64,000 nt of DNA from Phlegmacium glaucopus (taxonomy: Eukaryota; Basidiomycota; Agaricomycetes; Agaricales; Cortinariaceae): the NCBI GenBank assembly GCA_015039465.1, contig MU130378.1, positions 2,722,555-2,786,554 of the forward strand, written 5' to 3'. Numbering within the stretch: position 1 is the first letter of the stretch; each line of letters starts with the position of its first letter. The translations under genes and the position numbers were made by a program. The notes beneath the pieces were generated by a model, which saw only the letters and a list, made by a program, of their open reading frames with translations, did no database searches and was not told the origin of the DNA. Below are positions 11,060 to 23,100 of this stretch, piece by piece.

Positions 11060-13345
11060 TTCAACATGGCCAAGAACCCTACGCTACCCACGATTCCTGA
11101 CCTTGGAACTTTTTGCATTCCTCGTGTCTGGGTTTCTACCAACAAAACTCGCGTCCCTCCCGCTCTCATCCAAGAAGCCTCCTAGATTGTTTCCACCGTC
11201 CTTTTCTCCAATTTTTGGTCACAACCCATTCTACAAACTCTCTTCACGATCCTTACTTCGCATCGTTGACCATTATCACATTCGTTACGTTCCTCGACCT
11301 CCTTCGCTTTCCACGCTTCTTCGGCCGCTATGAACGGGACTTATCCCACTCAGGCGATTGGCGCAATTCGTAAAACCCGAGCTAGGGCATTATACCTTTA
11401 GACATACGTGCGCGCACTTTACAAGTCGGGATGTCCAGTTGCCGATGCCCGATTTCACTTAGACTTCACAGTCGCAAATTCTATCGATTCGAAAATTTCC
11501 AAGGCCACGAAGTCCTAACACATTCTTTTGTATTTTCGACACATCACATCTACCGTATCGATTAGCGTTTTCGGTCTTGATATCCTTTTTTTTTGGATAT
11601 CCAAATGTATACCAGCATTTTTCGCTTTCTTCGGATTCTTCGGATTACATATTTAAATCGTTTATTTAAACGTTAACACTGTCATATACTTACATACATA
11701 AAAACCTTTGTTGTATTTGTAGCTGCAATTCTGTTTTCGCACCGCTATCAAGTTGTCCTGACACCAATGTTATGGTACTCAAAATTTTCTGAGAGCTAGC
11801 GTGAAATGTGGAGATGTAAAAAAGAACTAGCCAGCCGAGACGAGTTACAAATGATGCATTTCAGGCAGATTGACAGTCATTGATGATAGAGTTGCTTTGA
11901 AAATTTCTTCCAGTCCCTAAGCACCTAGATACGGGATTGCTCTACAGCCGAATGTTGACAAAAGTGACAGGCACCCGATACTACATTAATTAATTATCGG
12001 AGGATTTAACTAAAATGCTTACCTGCACTGCAAGACCCTACAAATTTCTACATTGAGCTTATGTACATTGGCCTATGTAAAACCAACCAACCAAGTCTCC
12101 TTCCAGACAAATTTGGGCTGCCATATTTCAGCGACCCCATTATTCCATCTCAGCAATCCATGCAATTGTCCTACGCTAATATCGCAGACGCCAGGGAACT
12201 GAGAAGACGAAAGATGCAATCTTCACGGGATAAGCGCCCGCAAAGGTGGCTACCTCCAAGCAGCTAATTAAACTCCAACAGGTTTCGTTTGAGGGGGGCG
12301 TGTTGGAATATCAAGCTCGGTGTTGTCGTCATCATCGTGTCGTGTTGCATCATTAACCAATAGCGTTATGTACTCGTACTAGTGTACTTGTACTACAGTT
12401 GATTTTCCCATAACCCATAGCGGGGTGGCATTTCGGCTATGCATTAAGAGGAGCGTGACAGATAACACAGATAAGATTGTCGTAATTAAGAACCAAAAAA
12501 TCTGTCGAGCGTCACCTGAGTCGATTTACTCATGCCTTCGAGCTCTGAATTTCCGGAGCTATTTGGTCAAGTCAAAACCCAGTTCCTGAGTAGCTGCAGG
12601 AATGAGTAAGCATGGGGGTCTGGGAATGCAAAAAAAAATTTCTTCGGTTTTCCCCTGCCAATATTTTACAGCTCCATTAAACTGGTTTGAGTGGGCCGTT
12701 GCCTTCAGCATGGCAGATCTGGGTTCTGTCAGATCAATTGTTGAACAGATATCTTATGATATTATTAGGGAGCTCACTTATCTGCATTGTAACGCCAAGA
12801 CTTTTGTTTTATGGGGTCGTTCGTGTTCCTCCAAGCTTTCTAACTGAATTCCTAGGGCTCTGTAGATGATACCTGTTAGTTTCGAGACATTTGATGGAGT
12901 GAAAGATGGCGGAGACGGGCAGCCAAATGTTGGCACTTCTGCTGAGTTTGAAATACAATTGCCTTCGCAGTGCAAAGTCCGAGATCCGAGAACTATATTC
13001 AGAAGCTGACCGGCTAAACCCGCACGAATAGATGCCAACCCATTTGATTTTGCCCAGGTTGTAAGGCCGAGTGCCCAATACTGAGAAGCTAGAACTCGGA
13101 ACGCCACAATGATTCAGCGCTCAGCGCTCAGCATTTATATTTACCAATCCACTAATGCATAATTGGCTCAACTGACCTATCCATTATGCGTTATGACTCG
13201 CATAGCCATGGGACATATGTATTTAAAGTAGACTGTTGGAGCTTCCCCCACTTAAAATAATTCCTTGCCTTGTGCCCAGCGATCTATTCATCAAACCGAC
13301 TTCAAATTTCTACACTATAAGCCAACATCCAGCATTTCTAACAAC
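11060..13345. repeat. Array unit between peptide genes A and B
   Basis: It holds the conserved 3' region (CACGGCCAAGAACCCTA-like, then TTTGCATTCCTC.TGTCTGGGTTTCTAC and a C/T-rich tract), a block at 11675-11890 (repeated at 13998-14185 and 16457-16655), a block at 11935-12090 with CCCGATAC.ACATTAATTAATTATCGG (repeated at 14235-14360 and 17045-17145, and inverted at 18350-18455), and a block at 12500-12675 (repeated at 15200-15365). ORFs in these blocks shift frame between copies, so I read them as non-coding. Confidence 0.7.
12676..13100. other. Segment present before copy B but absent before copy C
   Basis: Flanking repeats are continuous at 15365 (TTACAGCTTCATTGAACGCCACAATG) but are split here by about 425 bases. 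The segment is either an insertion in this unit or a deletion in the other. A minus-strand ORF of 109 residues (13107-12778) covers it. I do not recognise the product, and no terminal repeats stand out. Confidence 0.45.
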
Positions 13346-13648
13346 ATGCACTTTCAACACTTCACGACCTTTTTATTGATCTGTAAAGAAATTTATCAAA
13401 AACAAACTGTCAACAATTATTGTTAACTGAAACTTTTTCCAGTTACAGCCATTGCGTCTGGTGCTCCAGTACCTCCAGTGGAGCTCGAACTTCGCGAATA
13501 TGGAGTGAGTATTTGATTAACATTTGATTATACTAAAAATGTGAATTAATTATCATTACTACTGTAGATACACGCAGTCCGGGATGAAGTCGTACGCGAG
13601 CCATCCCCTATGCCATATCCTGGTTGTCGTGAGGAATATTGCCAATGA
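13346..13648 (+). CDS. Small secreted cysteine peptide precursor, copy B (59 aa, variant ring)
   Basis: Exons 13346-13382, 13443-13504, 13568-13648. Leader MHFQHFTTFLLI..TAIASGAPVPPVE and spacer LELREYG, IHAVRDEVVREPS match the other copies. The C-terminus differs: PMPYPG, then CREEYC-Q. The interior of the ring has changed completely from (Y/F)RFL to REEY and four residues are added before it, yet the C-X4-C spacing, the single trailing residue and the stop position relative to the conserved 3' flank (TGATATAACACGG) are kept. Splice sites are in the same phases as in copies A, C and D. Confidence 0.7.
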
Positions 13649-14776
13649 TATAACACGGGCAAGGAACCCTAAAGCTACCCCACAATTTTTTGACCTTTTT
13701 TTGCATTCCTCTTGTCTGGGTTCTACTAGCAACGAAATTTGCATCCCCTCCCCCTCCCCCCACCCACTACAAAGCCTTCAGATTGTTTCCAAACATCCTA
13801 TCCCGTCTTTCCCATTTGGTCACAACCCGTTCTGCGAATTCTCCCTCTCTCTCCCCCCCCCCCTTTTTTTTTCCTCCCTTTCGCACAAGTTGTCTATGTA
13901 TCCACGTTCATTAATGTTTCCCCCTGGCTCTTCTGTTTCTTTCGCCTCTTGTGAATAGCTTGCACTTCTATAGCCCGAGTCTGGGCATTGATTGAAACAA
14001 AGTAAATACTTACATACTTAAAAACCCCTGTTGTACTTGTAGCCGTAATTTTGTTTTCACACTGCTTTCAAGCTGTCTTGACATCAATGTTGTTGTACTG
14101 AAAAAAATTCTGAAAGCTGACGTGAAAGATGGAGATGTAAAAAAAGGATTAGCCTGCTTGAGACAAAGTACTAGTAACGGTCATTGATGATACTAAGAAC
14201 AGAGTTGCATTGAAAATTTCTCTCAATCTAAATACAGGATTGCTCTACGGCCGAATGTTGAAAGAGTGATAGGCGCCCGATACTTACATTAATTAATTAT
14301 CGGATTTAACTAAGATGCTTACCTGCACTGCGAGACCCTACGACCTTCTACATAGAGCTATGTACATTGGCGATAACAACCTATGTAAGACCAATGTTTT
14401 CCAGTGCGTTTTAGATATCATCATTAATTGCAAATGAATATTAATGAATGGTGGCAACTTGATACCAGGACCCCAGAAAAGGGCGTATCCCAATCCGGAC
14501 AGAAATAGCCCAAAGTTTAGGTACGGCCCGAGTCTCCTTCGGAACAAATTTGGGCTGCCGGCCCCATCAATATTTCAGCGACCCCATTATCCCATCTCAG
14601 CAATCCATGCAATCCTACTATGCTAATATCGCAGACACCAAGGAACTGAGAAGATGAAAGATGCAATCTTCACGGGATAAGCGCCCGCAAAAGTGCTATC
14701 TCCAGCAGCTAATCAAACTCCAACAGGTTTCGTTTGAGGGGGCGCATTGGAATATAAAACTCAGTGTTGTCGTTAT

Positions 14777-14803
14777 CGTGTCGTGTCGTGTCGTGTCGTG
14801 TCG
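14777..14803. repeat. GTCGT microsatellite
   Basis: Five copies of a GTCGT unit (cgtgtcgtgtcgtgtcgtg) in the spacer between copies B and C. Confidence 0.7.
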
Positions 14804-15809
14804 CATCATTATCAGCTAGAGGACGACTGACCAATAACGTTATGTACTTGTACTAGCCGTACTACTAGTATGTCAAGTTGCTGTACTATGGTGTGCGGTA
14901 AATGTAATCAAGAGATGACTCAGGTCCTCAGGAAAGGGAAGAGAGAGATATAGAGAAGGATCTTGGTGATATTCCGAAACCGCAGATGATCGAGAAGGTT
15001 TAGTACAGCGTAGTGGCATTTCGGCTATGCATTATGAGATTTATGCATTAAACCCGGATTTGTCACGATTATGTGACCCATGTAGCAAGGAGACAGATAA
15101 CACACTGGCAGATAAGATTGTCATTATAAAGTCGAGCGTCTACTACGCCGTCTAGGACGCTTTGCCCATTTTGACGATCTGTCACAGGTCTATCGAGCAC
15201 CACACAGGTCTATCGAGCGTCGCCTGAGTCGATTTACTCATGTCTCGAGCTCTGAACTTCCGGAGCTGTTTGGTCAAGTCAAAATCAGTTCCTGAGCAGT
15301 TGCAGGCACGGGGGTCTGGGGATGCAATTTTTTCTTCGGTTTTCCCCTGCCAATATTTTACAGCTTCATTGAACGCCACAATGATTCAGTATTGTATTTA
15401 CCAAAGACCTAGGTAGCATAAAGGGACAAAATTGTACGAGGCGGGTTCCTCATTTCTGACTTGTCCTGAGTCACGGTCCTCCTCATTCCGACCAAATTCC
15501 GACTATTCCGCTCAGAATGTGTGAGGGAAGGTAAAGTATTGATTATTCTTGTCAGTAATAATTAGTCAGATGTCTTTTTCCGAGTCATCAAGGTGGATAA
15601 TACAATATAATTCGACATGTCAGCCCCCCAAAAAGCTGACAGACTGGTATGCTGACTTCTTCATATCTGTGTATATATGTCAATCTCGAGATTTCCGAAA
15701 GTCCTCCAGAAATTTTATATAAATACAAGAACAGCAAGCAGAATGAAAAGTGCAAAAAGCATCATCACCCCCCATCCCCGAGAGAAAACCCATTCTCCTA
15801 TCTAGGAAC

Positions 15810-16097
15810 ATGCACTTCCAACGCTACACAACTTTTTTATTGATCTGTAAATAAATTGATCAAAAACTAATTGTTAACAATTGTTAACCGATTTTTTTTC
15901 CAGTTACAGCCATTGCATCAGCTGCTCCAGTACCTCCAATGGAGGTCAAACTTGAACTTCGTGAATATGGAGTGAGTATTTGATTAATATTTGATCATGC
16001 TAAAAAAGTGAATTAATTATTACTACTGTAGATACGCGCAGTCCAGGATGAAGTCATACGCGAGCCTCGTACTTGTTTCAGGTTTCTGTGCGAATGA
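15810..16097 (+). CDS. Small secreted cysteine peptide precursor, copy C (56 aa)
   Basis: Exons 15810-15846, 15904-15971, 16032-16097. Leader MHFQRYTTFLLI..TAIASAAPVPP, spacer MEVKLELREYG and IRAVQDEVIREP, terminal ring CFRFLC-E. Compared with the others, exon 2 has two extra codons (VK..LE duplication). A TATATAAATA box lies 85 bases upstream. No lesion seen. Confidence 0.7.
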
Positions 16098-16657
16098 TAT
16101 AACACGGCCAAGGAACCCTAAAGCTGCCCCACAATTTTTTGACCTTCAAAACTTTTTTGCATTCCTCTTGTCTGGGTTCTACTAGCAACGAAACTCGTGT
16201 CCCCTTCCCCCTCCCCCCACCTACTACGAAGCCTCCAGATTGTTTCCAACCGTCCTATCCTGTCTTTCTTGTTTTTGGTCACATGAACTCTCTTCCTAAT
16301 TTTTAATTCTCCCTCTCTCTCTTCTCCATAATCTCCTTCCTTTCGCACAAGTTGTCCATGTACCCACGTTCATTACCGTTTCCCCTCGGCTCTTCCATTT
16401 CTTCCAGCTCTTGCGAACAGCTTGTACTTTTATAGCCCGAAGTCTGGGCATTGATTTAAACAGAGTAAATACTTACATACATAAAAACCCTTGTTGTATT
16501 TGTAGCTGCAATTTGTTTTCGCACTGCTTTCAAGCTGTCCTGATATCAATGTTGTCGTACTCAAAAAAAATTCTGGAAGGTGACGTGAAAGATGGAGATG
16601 TAAAAAAAGAACTAGCTTTCTTGAGACAAAGTACTACTACTAGTTACGGTCATTGAT

Positions 16658-16984
16658 ACAGTGTATACGACTCAGGCAGATGACGATGTGTCGCTGATCT
16701 TGGATGCTCGCCATCGACTTCTTTTGACACTCCGGCGAGTCTGCCGGTTAGGCGCCGCTGGGTTTGGGTTGGGCTAGTAATTGGTTAGGATTCTGTTTAG
16801 CGTTAGGGGTTCGCTTTAGTGGTTCGCGTTCAGGTTGGCGGTAGGGTTAGTGGGCAGGTATATCTCCAAGTTTTCGCGCGGTCTTGGGTAGATTAGGTGG
16901 TTAGAACTCCGGCTGCCATGAGGCAGCCGAAGGGCGGTGTGACAACTTCCTCCATTTGGGGATGTCGAACGGCGTATATCCTCT
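16658..16984. mobile_element. 327-bp insertion with hAT-like features (non-autonomous DNA transposon)
   Basis: The sequence is absent from the matching place in the other array units, where GTCATTGATGATACTAAG is continuous. Here it is flanked by two copies of CATTGAT (16651-16657 and 16985-16991; 8 bp if the preceding T is counted). Ends ACAGTGTATACG and, inverted, AGAGGATATACG match at 9 of 12 positions. It has no ORF. The target length and small size suggest a hAT MITE. Confidence 0.6.
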
Positions 16985-17349
16985 CATTGATGATACTAAG
17001 AGAGTTGCATTGAAAATTTCTCCCAATCCCTAAGCACCTAAATACAGGATTGCTCTACGGCCGAATGTTGATAAGCACCCGATACTTATATTAATTAATT
17101 TTCCTGCACTGCAAGACCCTACAAGTTTCTACATAGACCTTGTGTACACTGGCGATGACAACCTATATAAGACGTTTCTATAGTGAATTCCTGATCGGCA
17201 CCCGATCATAAAAAAATAGATATCGTTAACTACAAACGAACGTTGAACTAGCAACATTGATACCAGGACCCCAGAAAAGGGCGTATCCCAATCCGGACAG
17301 GAATAACCCAAAATTTAAGTATGGCCCAAGTCTCCTTCGGACAAATTTG

Positions 17350-18190
17350 TGGTTAGTAAGGACAGCCATCGTAAATAGTGTATGTAGTGTGGCACTGTGG
17401 CAAAACGAAAAAAAAAATTTGAGTGTGGGTTTCAATCGTGTATATTTTGACCAACATGGTCCTCACAATTCCTTCTAAGGCACCCTCTATCGAGCTCTTG
17501 CGGCCTATGACACGATTTCAGGCACTTCAGCGTGGCGGGAAAGAATTTACGGCCGCGTTTGAAAGTTGAAACTCTATCGAAAGTGGAGTAAGGATTCCAG
17601 TGAAGATGAGGGTGAATAGACTATGGATAGCCTAGAGATATATTTGGGTGATTGGCAAGAGATTTATATCGAGTTCAGATGCCGTTATCGTCGATAATAG
17701 CCGTAGTGTGCACTACCAATGGAGGAGCCAGCAGTTTCCGAGGGACCGGAGTATCTGGGTTTTCGTCATTTGGCCGCTTTTTGGTCCGTTTTTTGTTGGT
17801 GGGGTGGTGCGTAATTGTATTTGGAGCTTGATGCGGTCGATGAACCGAGTTGAAGTTGGATGGATGTAAGATGTTTGTTGCCAGGTAGTAGAGATTTGTT
17901 GATACGGTGTCCTGAAGAGGGGTTTCTAGTATTAAAATGGTATTAAAGATGTTTTAGATGCATATTGGGGTGTTTTGCTGTGCGACGGAGACCAAGAAGC
18001 CATTGAATTCTCAATAATCAACCGACGCGACGGGCACGTGTCCTCGTTTAGCAGAGTCACATGATATGTGTGCGTGTGGTACGGTTTGATGTGTGCAACT
18101 AAGAGCAGACTCCATATGAAAGAGATCGACCCATCATTAACTGATTGTTGATAGTTTACGAAGTCTGCCGTAGTACGGGAGATTAACAGT
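17350..18190. other. Unassigned segment inside the array
   Basis: Not shared with the other units. ORFs at 17648-17869 (plus) and 18213-17932 (minus) have no recognisable product. I see no terminal repeats. It makes the C-to-D spacing about 0.8 kb longer than the other units. Confidence 0.35.
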
Positions 18191-18350
18191 AATCTGGAAA
18201 AGTGTTTGTCCAAATCTAGTTTGGGATCTTTGTCGTCTACCTCATAATATTATGGAAGCCCCTTTGTCTCTCTGCTCCCTTCTCGCAACTTTAGCGCGGG
18301 GGTATAGATAAAATAACAGTGACATAGAAGTAGATGCAAAGCCCTCAGTC
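18190..18350 (+). repeat. Orphan copy of the promoter region of peptide gene A
   Basis: It matches 10570-10720 (GAAAAG.GTTTGTCCAAAT, CCTTTGTCTCTCTGCTC, GGGTATA-A-A) but is then joined to an inverted copy of the CCCGATACTTACATTAATTAATT block. No coding part follows: a fifth, broken unit. Confidence 0.65.
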
Positions 18351-19101
18351 TCCTAAATACGGGATTGCTCTACGGTCGAATGTTGAAACTTGTAGGGTCT
18401 TGCATTTTAGTTTAATTCTCTGATAATTAATTAATGTAAGTATCGGGTACCTATCACGATCATATCATTAACTACAAACGACTGGTATTGAACGTTGGAC
18501 TGGCAATATTGTCAGTGATACCAGGACCCCAGAGTCACTACCTAATCCGGATAGAAATAGCCCAAAATTTAGGTATGGCAAGGCCCCAAGTCTCCTTCCG
18601 GACAAATTTGGGGTTAGTACACAAAGACAGCCATCTCGAATTCCGGACATAAATAGTGTGTCGCTGTGGCACTTGCAAAGCGAAAAAAATAATTGTAGCC
18701 TGGGTTTCGATCTTGTATATTTTTGATACCATGACAATTTATCTTATTCTGAATTCATGTTGTTTCGGGTGCTACAAACATTCTGAGAGTGGCGAGGCAG
18801 TATCCACCAAAATGGATATTCTATACAGAAGGCCCCAATGGCTACTACCCGGGGTCCATTGTTACCACTGGCAAAACAAGGGGTTACAAAATACAAAGTC
18901 ACAAGTGTTCTTCATGCCTAATCCGGAATAATCCTTGTCCACTTCGTCCGACTAACTTCGGTTGGCAGTCCCCTTGTCCCTTCACCACTTTATATAAATG
19001 CAAGAACGGCTCAGCATGAATCAAAAGTGCAAAAAGCCCCATCGCCCCCCATCCGATTCTCTGAGAGAAAAACCATTCCATTCCCTACTTAAACTATCTA
19101 A

Positions 19102-19384
19102 ATGCACTTTCAACATTACACAACCTTTTTATTGATCTGTAAAGAAATTTATCACTTTTATAAAAAATTGTTAACTGATCTTTTTTTCCAGTTGCAGCAA
19201 TTGCGTCTGCTGCTCCAGTACCTTCAGTGGAGGTCGAATTTCGCGAGAATGGAGTGAGTATTTTGATTAACATTAATTATACTAAAATGTGAATTAATTA
19301 TCATTACTGCTGTAGGTACGCGCAGTCCAGGATGAAGTCGTACGCGAGCCATCTCCTAATTGCTACAGGTTTCTGTGCCTGTGA
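19102..19384 (+). CDS. Small secreted cysteine peptide precursor, copy D (55 aa)
   Basis: Exons 19102-19138, 19192-19253, 19316-19384. Leader MHFQHYTTFLLI..AAIASAAPVPS, spacer VEVEFRENG and VRAVQDEVVREPSPN, terminal ring CYRFLC-L. The ring is the same as in copy A, but the last residue is Leu, not Glu. TATATAAAT lies about 103 bases upstream. No lesion seen. The C-terminus is not a CaaX box, so a farnesylated pheromone is not supported. Confidence 0.7.
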
Positions 19385-20102
19385 TATAACACGGCCAAGG
19401 ATCCCTAAAGCTACCCCACAATTTTTTGACCCCCAGAACCTCTCCGCACCTCTCTTATCTGGATTCTAGCGACGAAACCCGCGTCCCCTCCCTTCCCTCA
19501 TCCACCAAGACTCCATATTGTTTCCACCTGTCCTGTCCTTTCTGTTTCTTGATCACACAACCCGTTCTGCGAACTCTCTCTCTCTCCCCTCATAATCTCC
19601 TTCCTTTCGCACAAGTTGTCCATGTATTCACGTTCATTACCGTTCCCCCCCTCGGCTTCTTCGCTTCTTCCACCTCTTGCGAATGGCTCTTCTCTCACTC
19701 CATCTAAATGCGCTTTTATAGCCCGAGTCTGGGCATTGTTTTTCTTGTTAGGCACTTACCTCCTGGGCTTGAGGAGTGCCCTGTCACCACCACCATCCGA
19801 GATTTCCCTCCCCCCCAGACTGCAAATTCACAAGATTTTTTTAAACGAAAATTTTTTAACCACTGTCCTTTCTATGTATCAATTCTTTTTACTGTATCAA
19901 TTTACATAGAACTTTTTCTTCAATCCGGATATACATTATTTGAAAATTTCATTCTTGTCATTTCCATACTGTAGCATATACATATAAAAAATTTGGATAA
20001 AATTCTTGCATTTTATAAAGGCTACAAAAAAGCGGCAAGTAAAAAAGCAACGTCTACAATATCTTTAAAAAAAAAACAATTCTACCCAGTTGGTCCATCG
20101 TC
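19385..20102. other. 3' flank of copy D and end of the array
   Basis: It keeps the conserved post-stop region (GATATAACACGGCCAAGGA and the C/T-rich tract) to about 19640, then diverges into AT-rich sequence before the 3' end of the transporter gene. No gene seen. Confidence 0.5.
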
Positions 20103-23100
20103 CTACCTAATGCACTTCCACCATGACCGATTATACCCATGACGACGATCATTATCTTCTTCTCTAACATTATTCTCCCGAATGACTTTAAGAAACACAC
20201 TTTCCAGCGTTGCCTTCTCAACTGTATACTCCGTAAAATCATCATGGCTGGATAACGCATTGAAGAGTTGCGCAAGCGACAAGCCGTTCTCTGATTCGAT
20301 AGGCACTTCGAAACGTGTCGCTACATCATCTGCCATGCGAGATCCAGGGATTAATGCCATCAACGCCCGAGCTTTGACAACTTCTTCACGTGTTCGGCAG
20401 GTGAAATGGACTTCGTATGCTGCATAACGAGCAGATAATGATTCAGTGCTACCCACAGCTGCAAGCAGGAATCGATAAATCAGTCATCTGAATTTGAAAC
20501 ATCTTATGTTCACTCACCAAGCATTTGTTTAGCTAAGATACCAACACTGTTGGCCAGCGCAGATGCTTCTTCCATGGAATCTGGAACGAAACATAAAATA
20601 AATATAGGGACATACCTACATAAAACAGAAAACTCACGAGTTGTAATGATCACAGCTTTGCCTCTCGCCACCCTCCGTAACGTTTGCCACATCTCTCGTT
20701 TCATCTTAGGATCAATTCCAGTAGAAAACTCATCAATCAGTAAAACAGACGGATTTCCAATAAGTGCAATAGCAAGCGAAAGTTTTCTCTGGTTTCCTCC
20801 AGAAAGTTTGCTAGCCAATCGATCAGCGTACATATTCAAAGCAGTATCTTCAAGTATGGCTTCAACACTTTCGTCTAGTTCTTGACCTTTACGTAGTCCT
20901 TTAAGTCGTCCATAGACAATCAAGTGTTCTCTGACGCTGAGTTGGGAATCGATAGCAGTGAACTGAGGGCAAACTCCAAGAGCAGAACGGGCTGTCCGGG
21001 GATGTCGAACAACGGATATGCCATCGATGAGCACATCGCCTATATCTGGCACGACATCGCCACCTACCAAACAAGGTTGTCATTAGGATGAATCTAAGCC
21101 TCGGGGATAAGACTGCATACTCACGGATGATATTAAATGTAGTCGTCTTTCCAGCACCATTTGGTCCAAGCAGAGCAAATAAAGTATCTCTGGGTACCCC
21201 GAGGCTGACGTCGTCGACCACTCGTTTACTATTGTACATTTTTGACACATTGAGGACCCGGAGCAAGTCGTCAGAGTTAGACACTGCATTAGCAGCAGCG
21301 ACAACATCTTCCTTAGAACACGATACTGATTCACTTCTTGAAGAAATTCCTTTGCGAGGACGCAAACGTCGCGGAGCCAGAGATCCCGAATCCGCCCATA
21401 CAAGTATTGAAAGTAGGACGAACGAGTAGACAAACAGATAGAGGATAGGACCTCCAAACTGCTTGATTGAGCCCATTGCAGTTGTGTTGACTATGCTATT
21501 CCCCTCGCACAACAAAGAGAACATGTTGATGGAAACGAGGGCAGCACGAAGCTACTCAGATTATTGATTAATATCCGAACGCGATAACCATATAACTGAT
21601 GAACTTACCACATTTGCCACTGGTGCAACTATTGAAGTAGTAAAATGTATGATCGTGATCAAGCTACTGGACGCCGTTACTTTTCCATAAGTAACCACAA
21701 GCAGAGGCGAGGCCAAGTAAAGCTGTTAAATCAGAATCAGAATCTGGCAAGGAGTCGAGTGATATATAGTACTCACTACGCTTATGAGGAACTGATACCC
21801 AGCGGCTGTGGCAAAGGCCGCGAGAGGTGATGGGACTATTAAAGAAACGCAATACGAAAAGAGGGCACCCGCGAATCCATAGAGCACGAAGACAACCCAC
21901 TGTAATACTACACTTAGCTAGTTGAACACCTATCAACAGTGAAAAAAAAAACCCACCAAAAAGCCCAAACCATGGAACTGATTGGAAACCGCGGCAAAAA
22001 TGATAATAATGATAGATGAAAGTACAATGGACCATATGACATCGAACATGAGATGTCCCAACCACAGACCGATCGGATCCGTTAGACCATTCGAAAATTG
22101 CATGGCTTGTACGGATGAACGACGTTCCTTGGTGGCATAGAGCGCATAGAAAGCAGTGTGTACGGCCTGAAATTGTCAGGTGTAAACGGTAATAGATAAA
22201 AAAGGTATTCAAGACCAAACTCACCATCGCAGCCCCGAAGATGATGACCCATCTCAGGGAAACAAGGGTACCTGCGTCTACTGGAGGGAAACTTGCATAA
22301 TTGGCCTGAATAAGAATAGGTGTCCGTGCTGCATTTCCCGACACATTCAGAGCACGATTGTAAAGAAGGTTCGTTGCCAGGTTCAGCATAGAAAGTCCTG
22401 TAAAACCAGGCGGTGAAGCTTCCCAAGCTATCAAGGAAGCGCCAGTGTTTACGTCAAACGAAACACCACCCAAAGAAAGGTTAAAGAAGTTTTGAGAAAT
22501 ATAATTGACGAAGGTGGCATTATCAGGGACATTTGTGATTTGGAGGGGGTTAGTGCTGTTGCCCAAGGCAGCCACAATGTTAGGAGGTGAAGCGACCACG
22601 CTAGGCGGCGGAAGTTCAATGGTAGGAGGGACCACTGGCACTGGCGGGGAAGGAAGGTACAGGGGCATGGATGTAGTGTTCAGGAATCTCACTGAGCACG
22701 ATGCGGTTTCGTTACTGATGAAGACAAGAGGGATGGTGGCCCCGGCGATTGCAACGATCACGGTAAGCACAGGCGTCAACCAACTTCGCTTCAGGATCAA
22801 GGTACGTTTATAGAATATAGTAAGTGCCTGTTGGAAAGGCGACATTGGTCTGCCAGTTGGTAAGTCCATTACGGCGGCTTTGTCTTCAAGATGAGGTGAT
22901 ATAGCACCCTCAGAAAGTTTCTCAGAGTCGTCTGGGATGTCATTCTTGCTCATGAGATCCAGAAAGATATCCTCAATCGTTGTCCCAAGGATGTCATAGG
23001 AAGCAATCGCATGGCGGTTTGTTTCATTATCTAGCAATCCAAGAACTTGGCGAACGACCTCGGTGTCCTTGGCTTTCAGATGATAACAGAATTGGTTTGG

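Noticed and set aside
16730..16870. GGTTAGG/GGGTTAG-rich stretch as telomeric repeat
   Set aside because: No regular TTAGGG periodicity; it is the interior of the small hAT-like insertion.
17648..17869. 73-residue ORF with a hydrophobic segment
   Set aside because: No homology recognised, no splice structure and no conservation in other array units.
10784..19384. Peptide family as mating pheromone precursors
   Set aside because: Basidiomycete pheromones end in a CaaX box and lack a signal peptide; these have a signal peptide and end C-X4-C-X.
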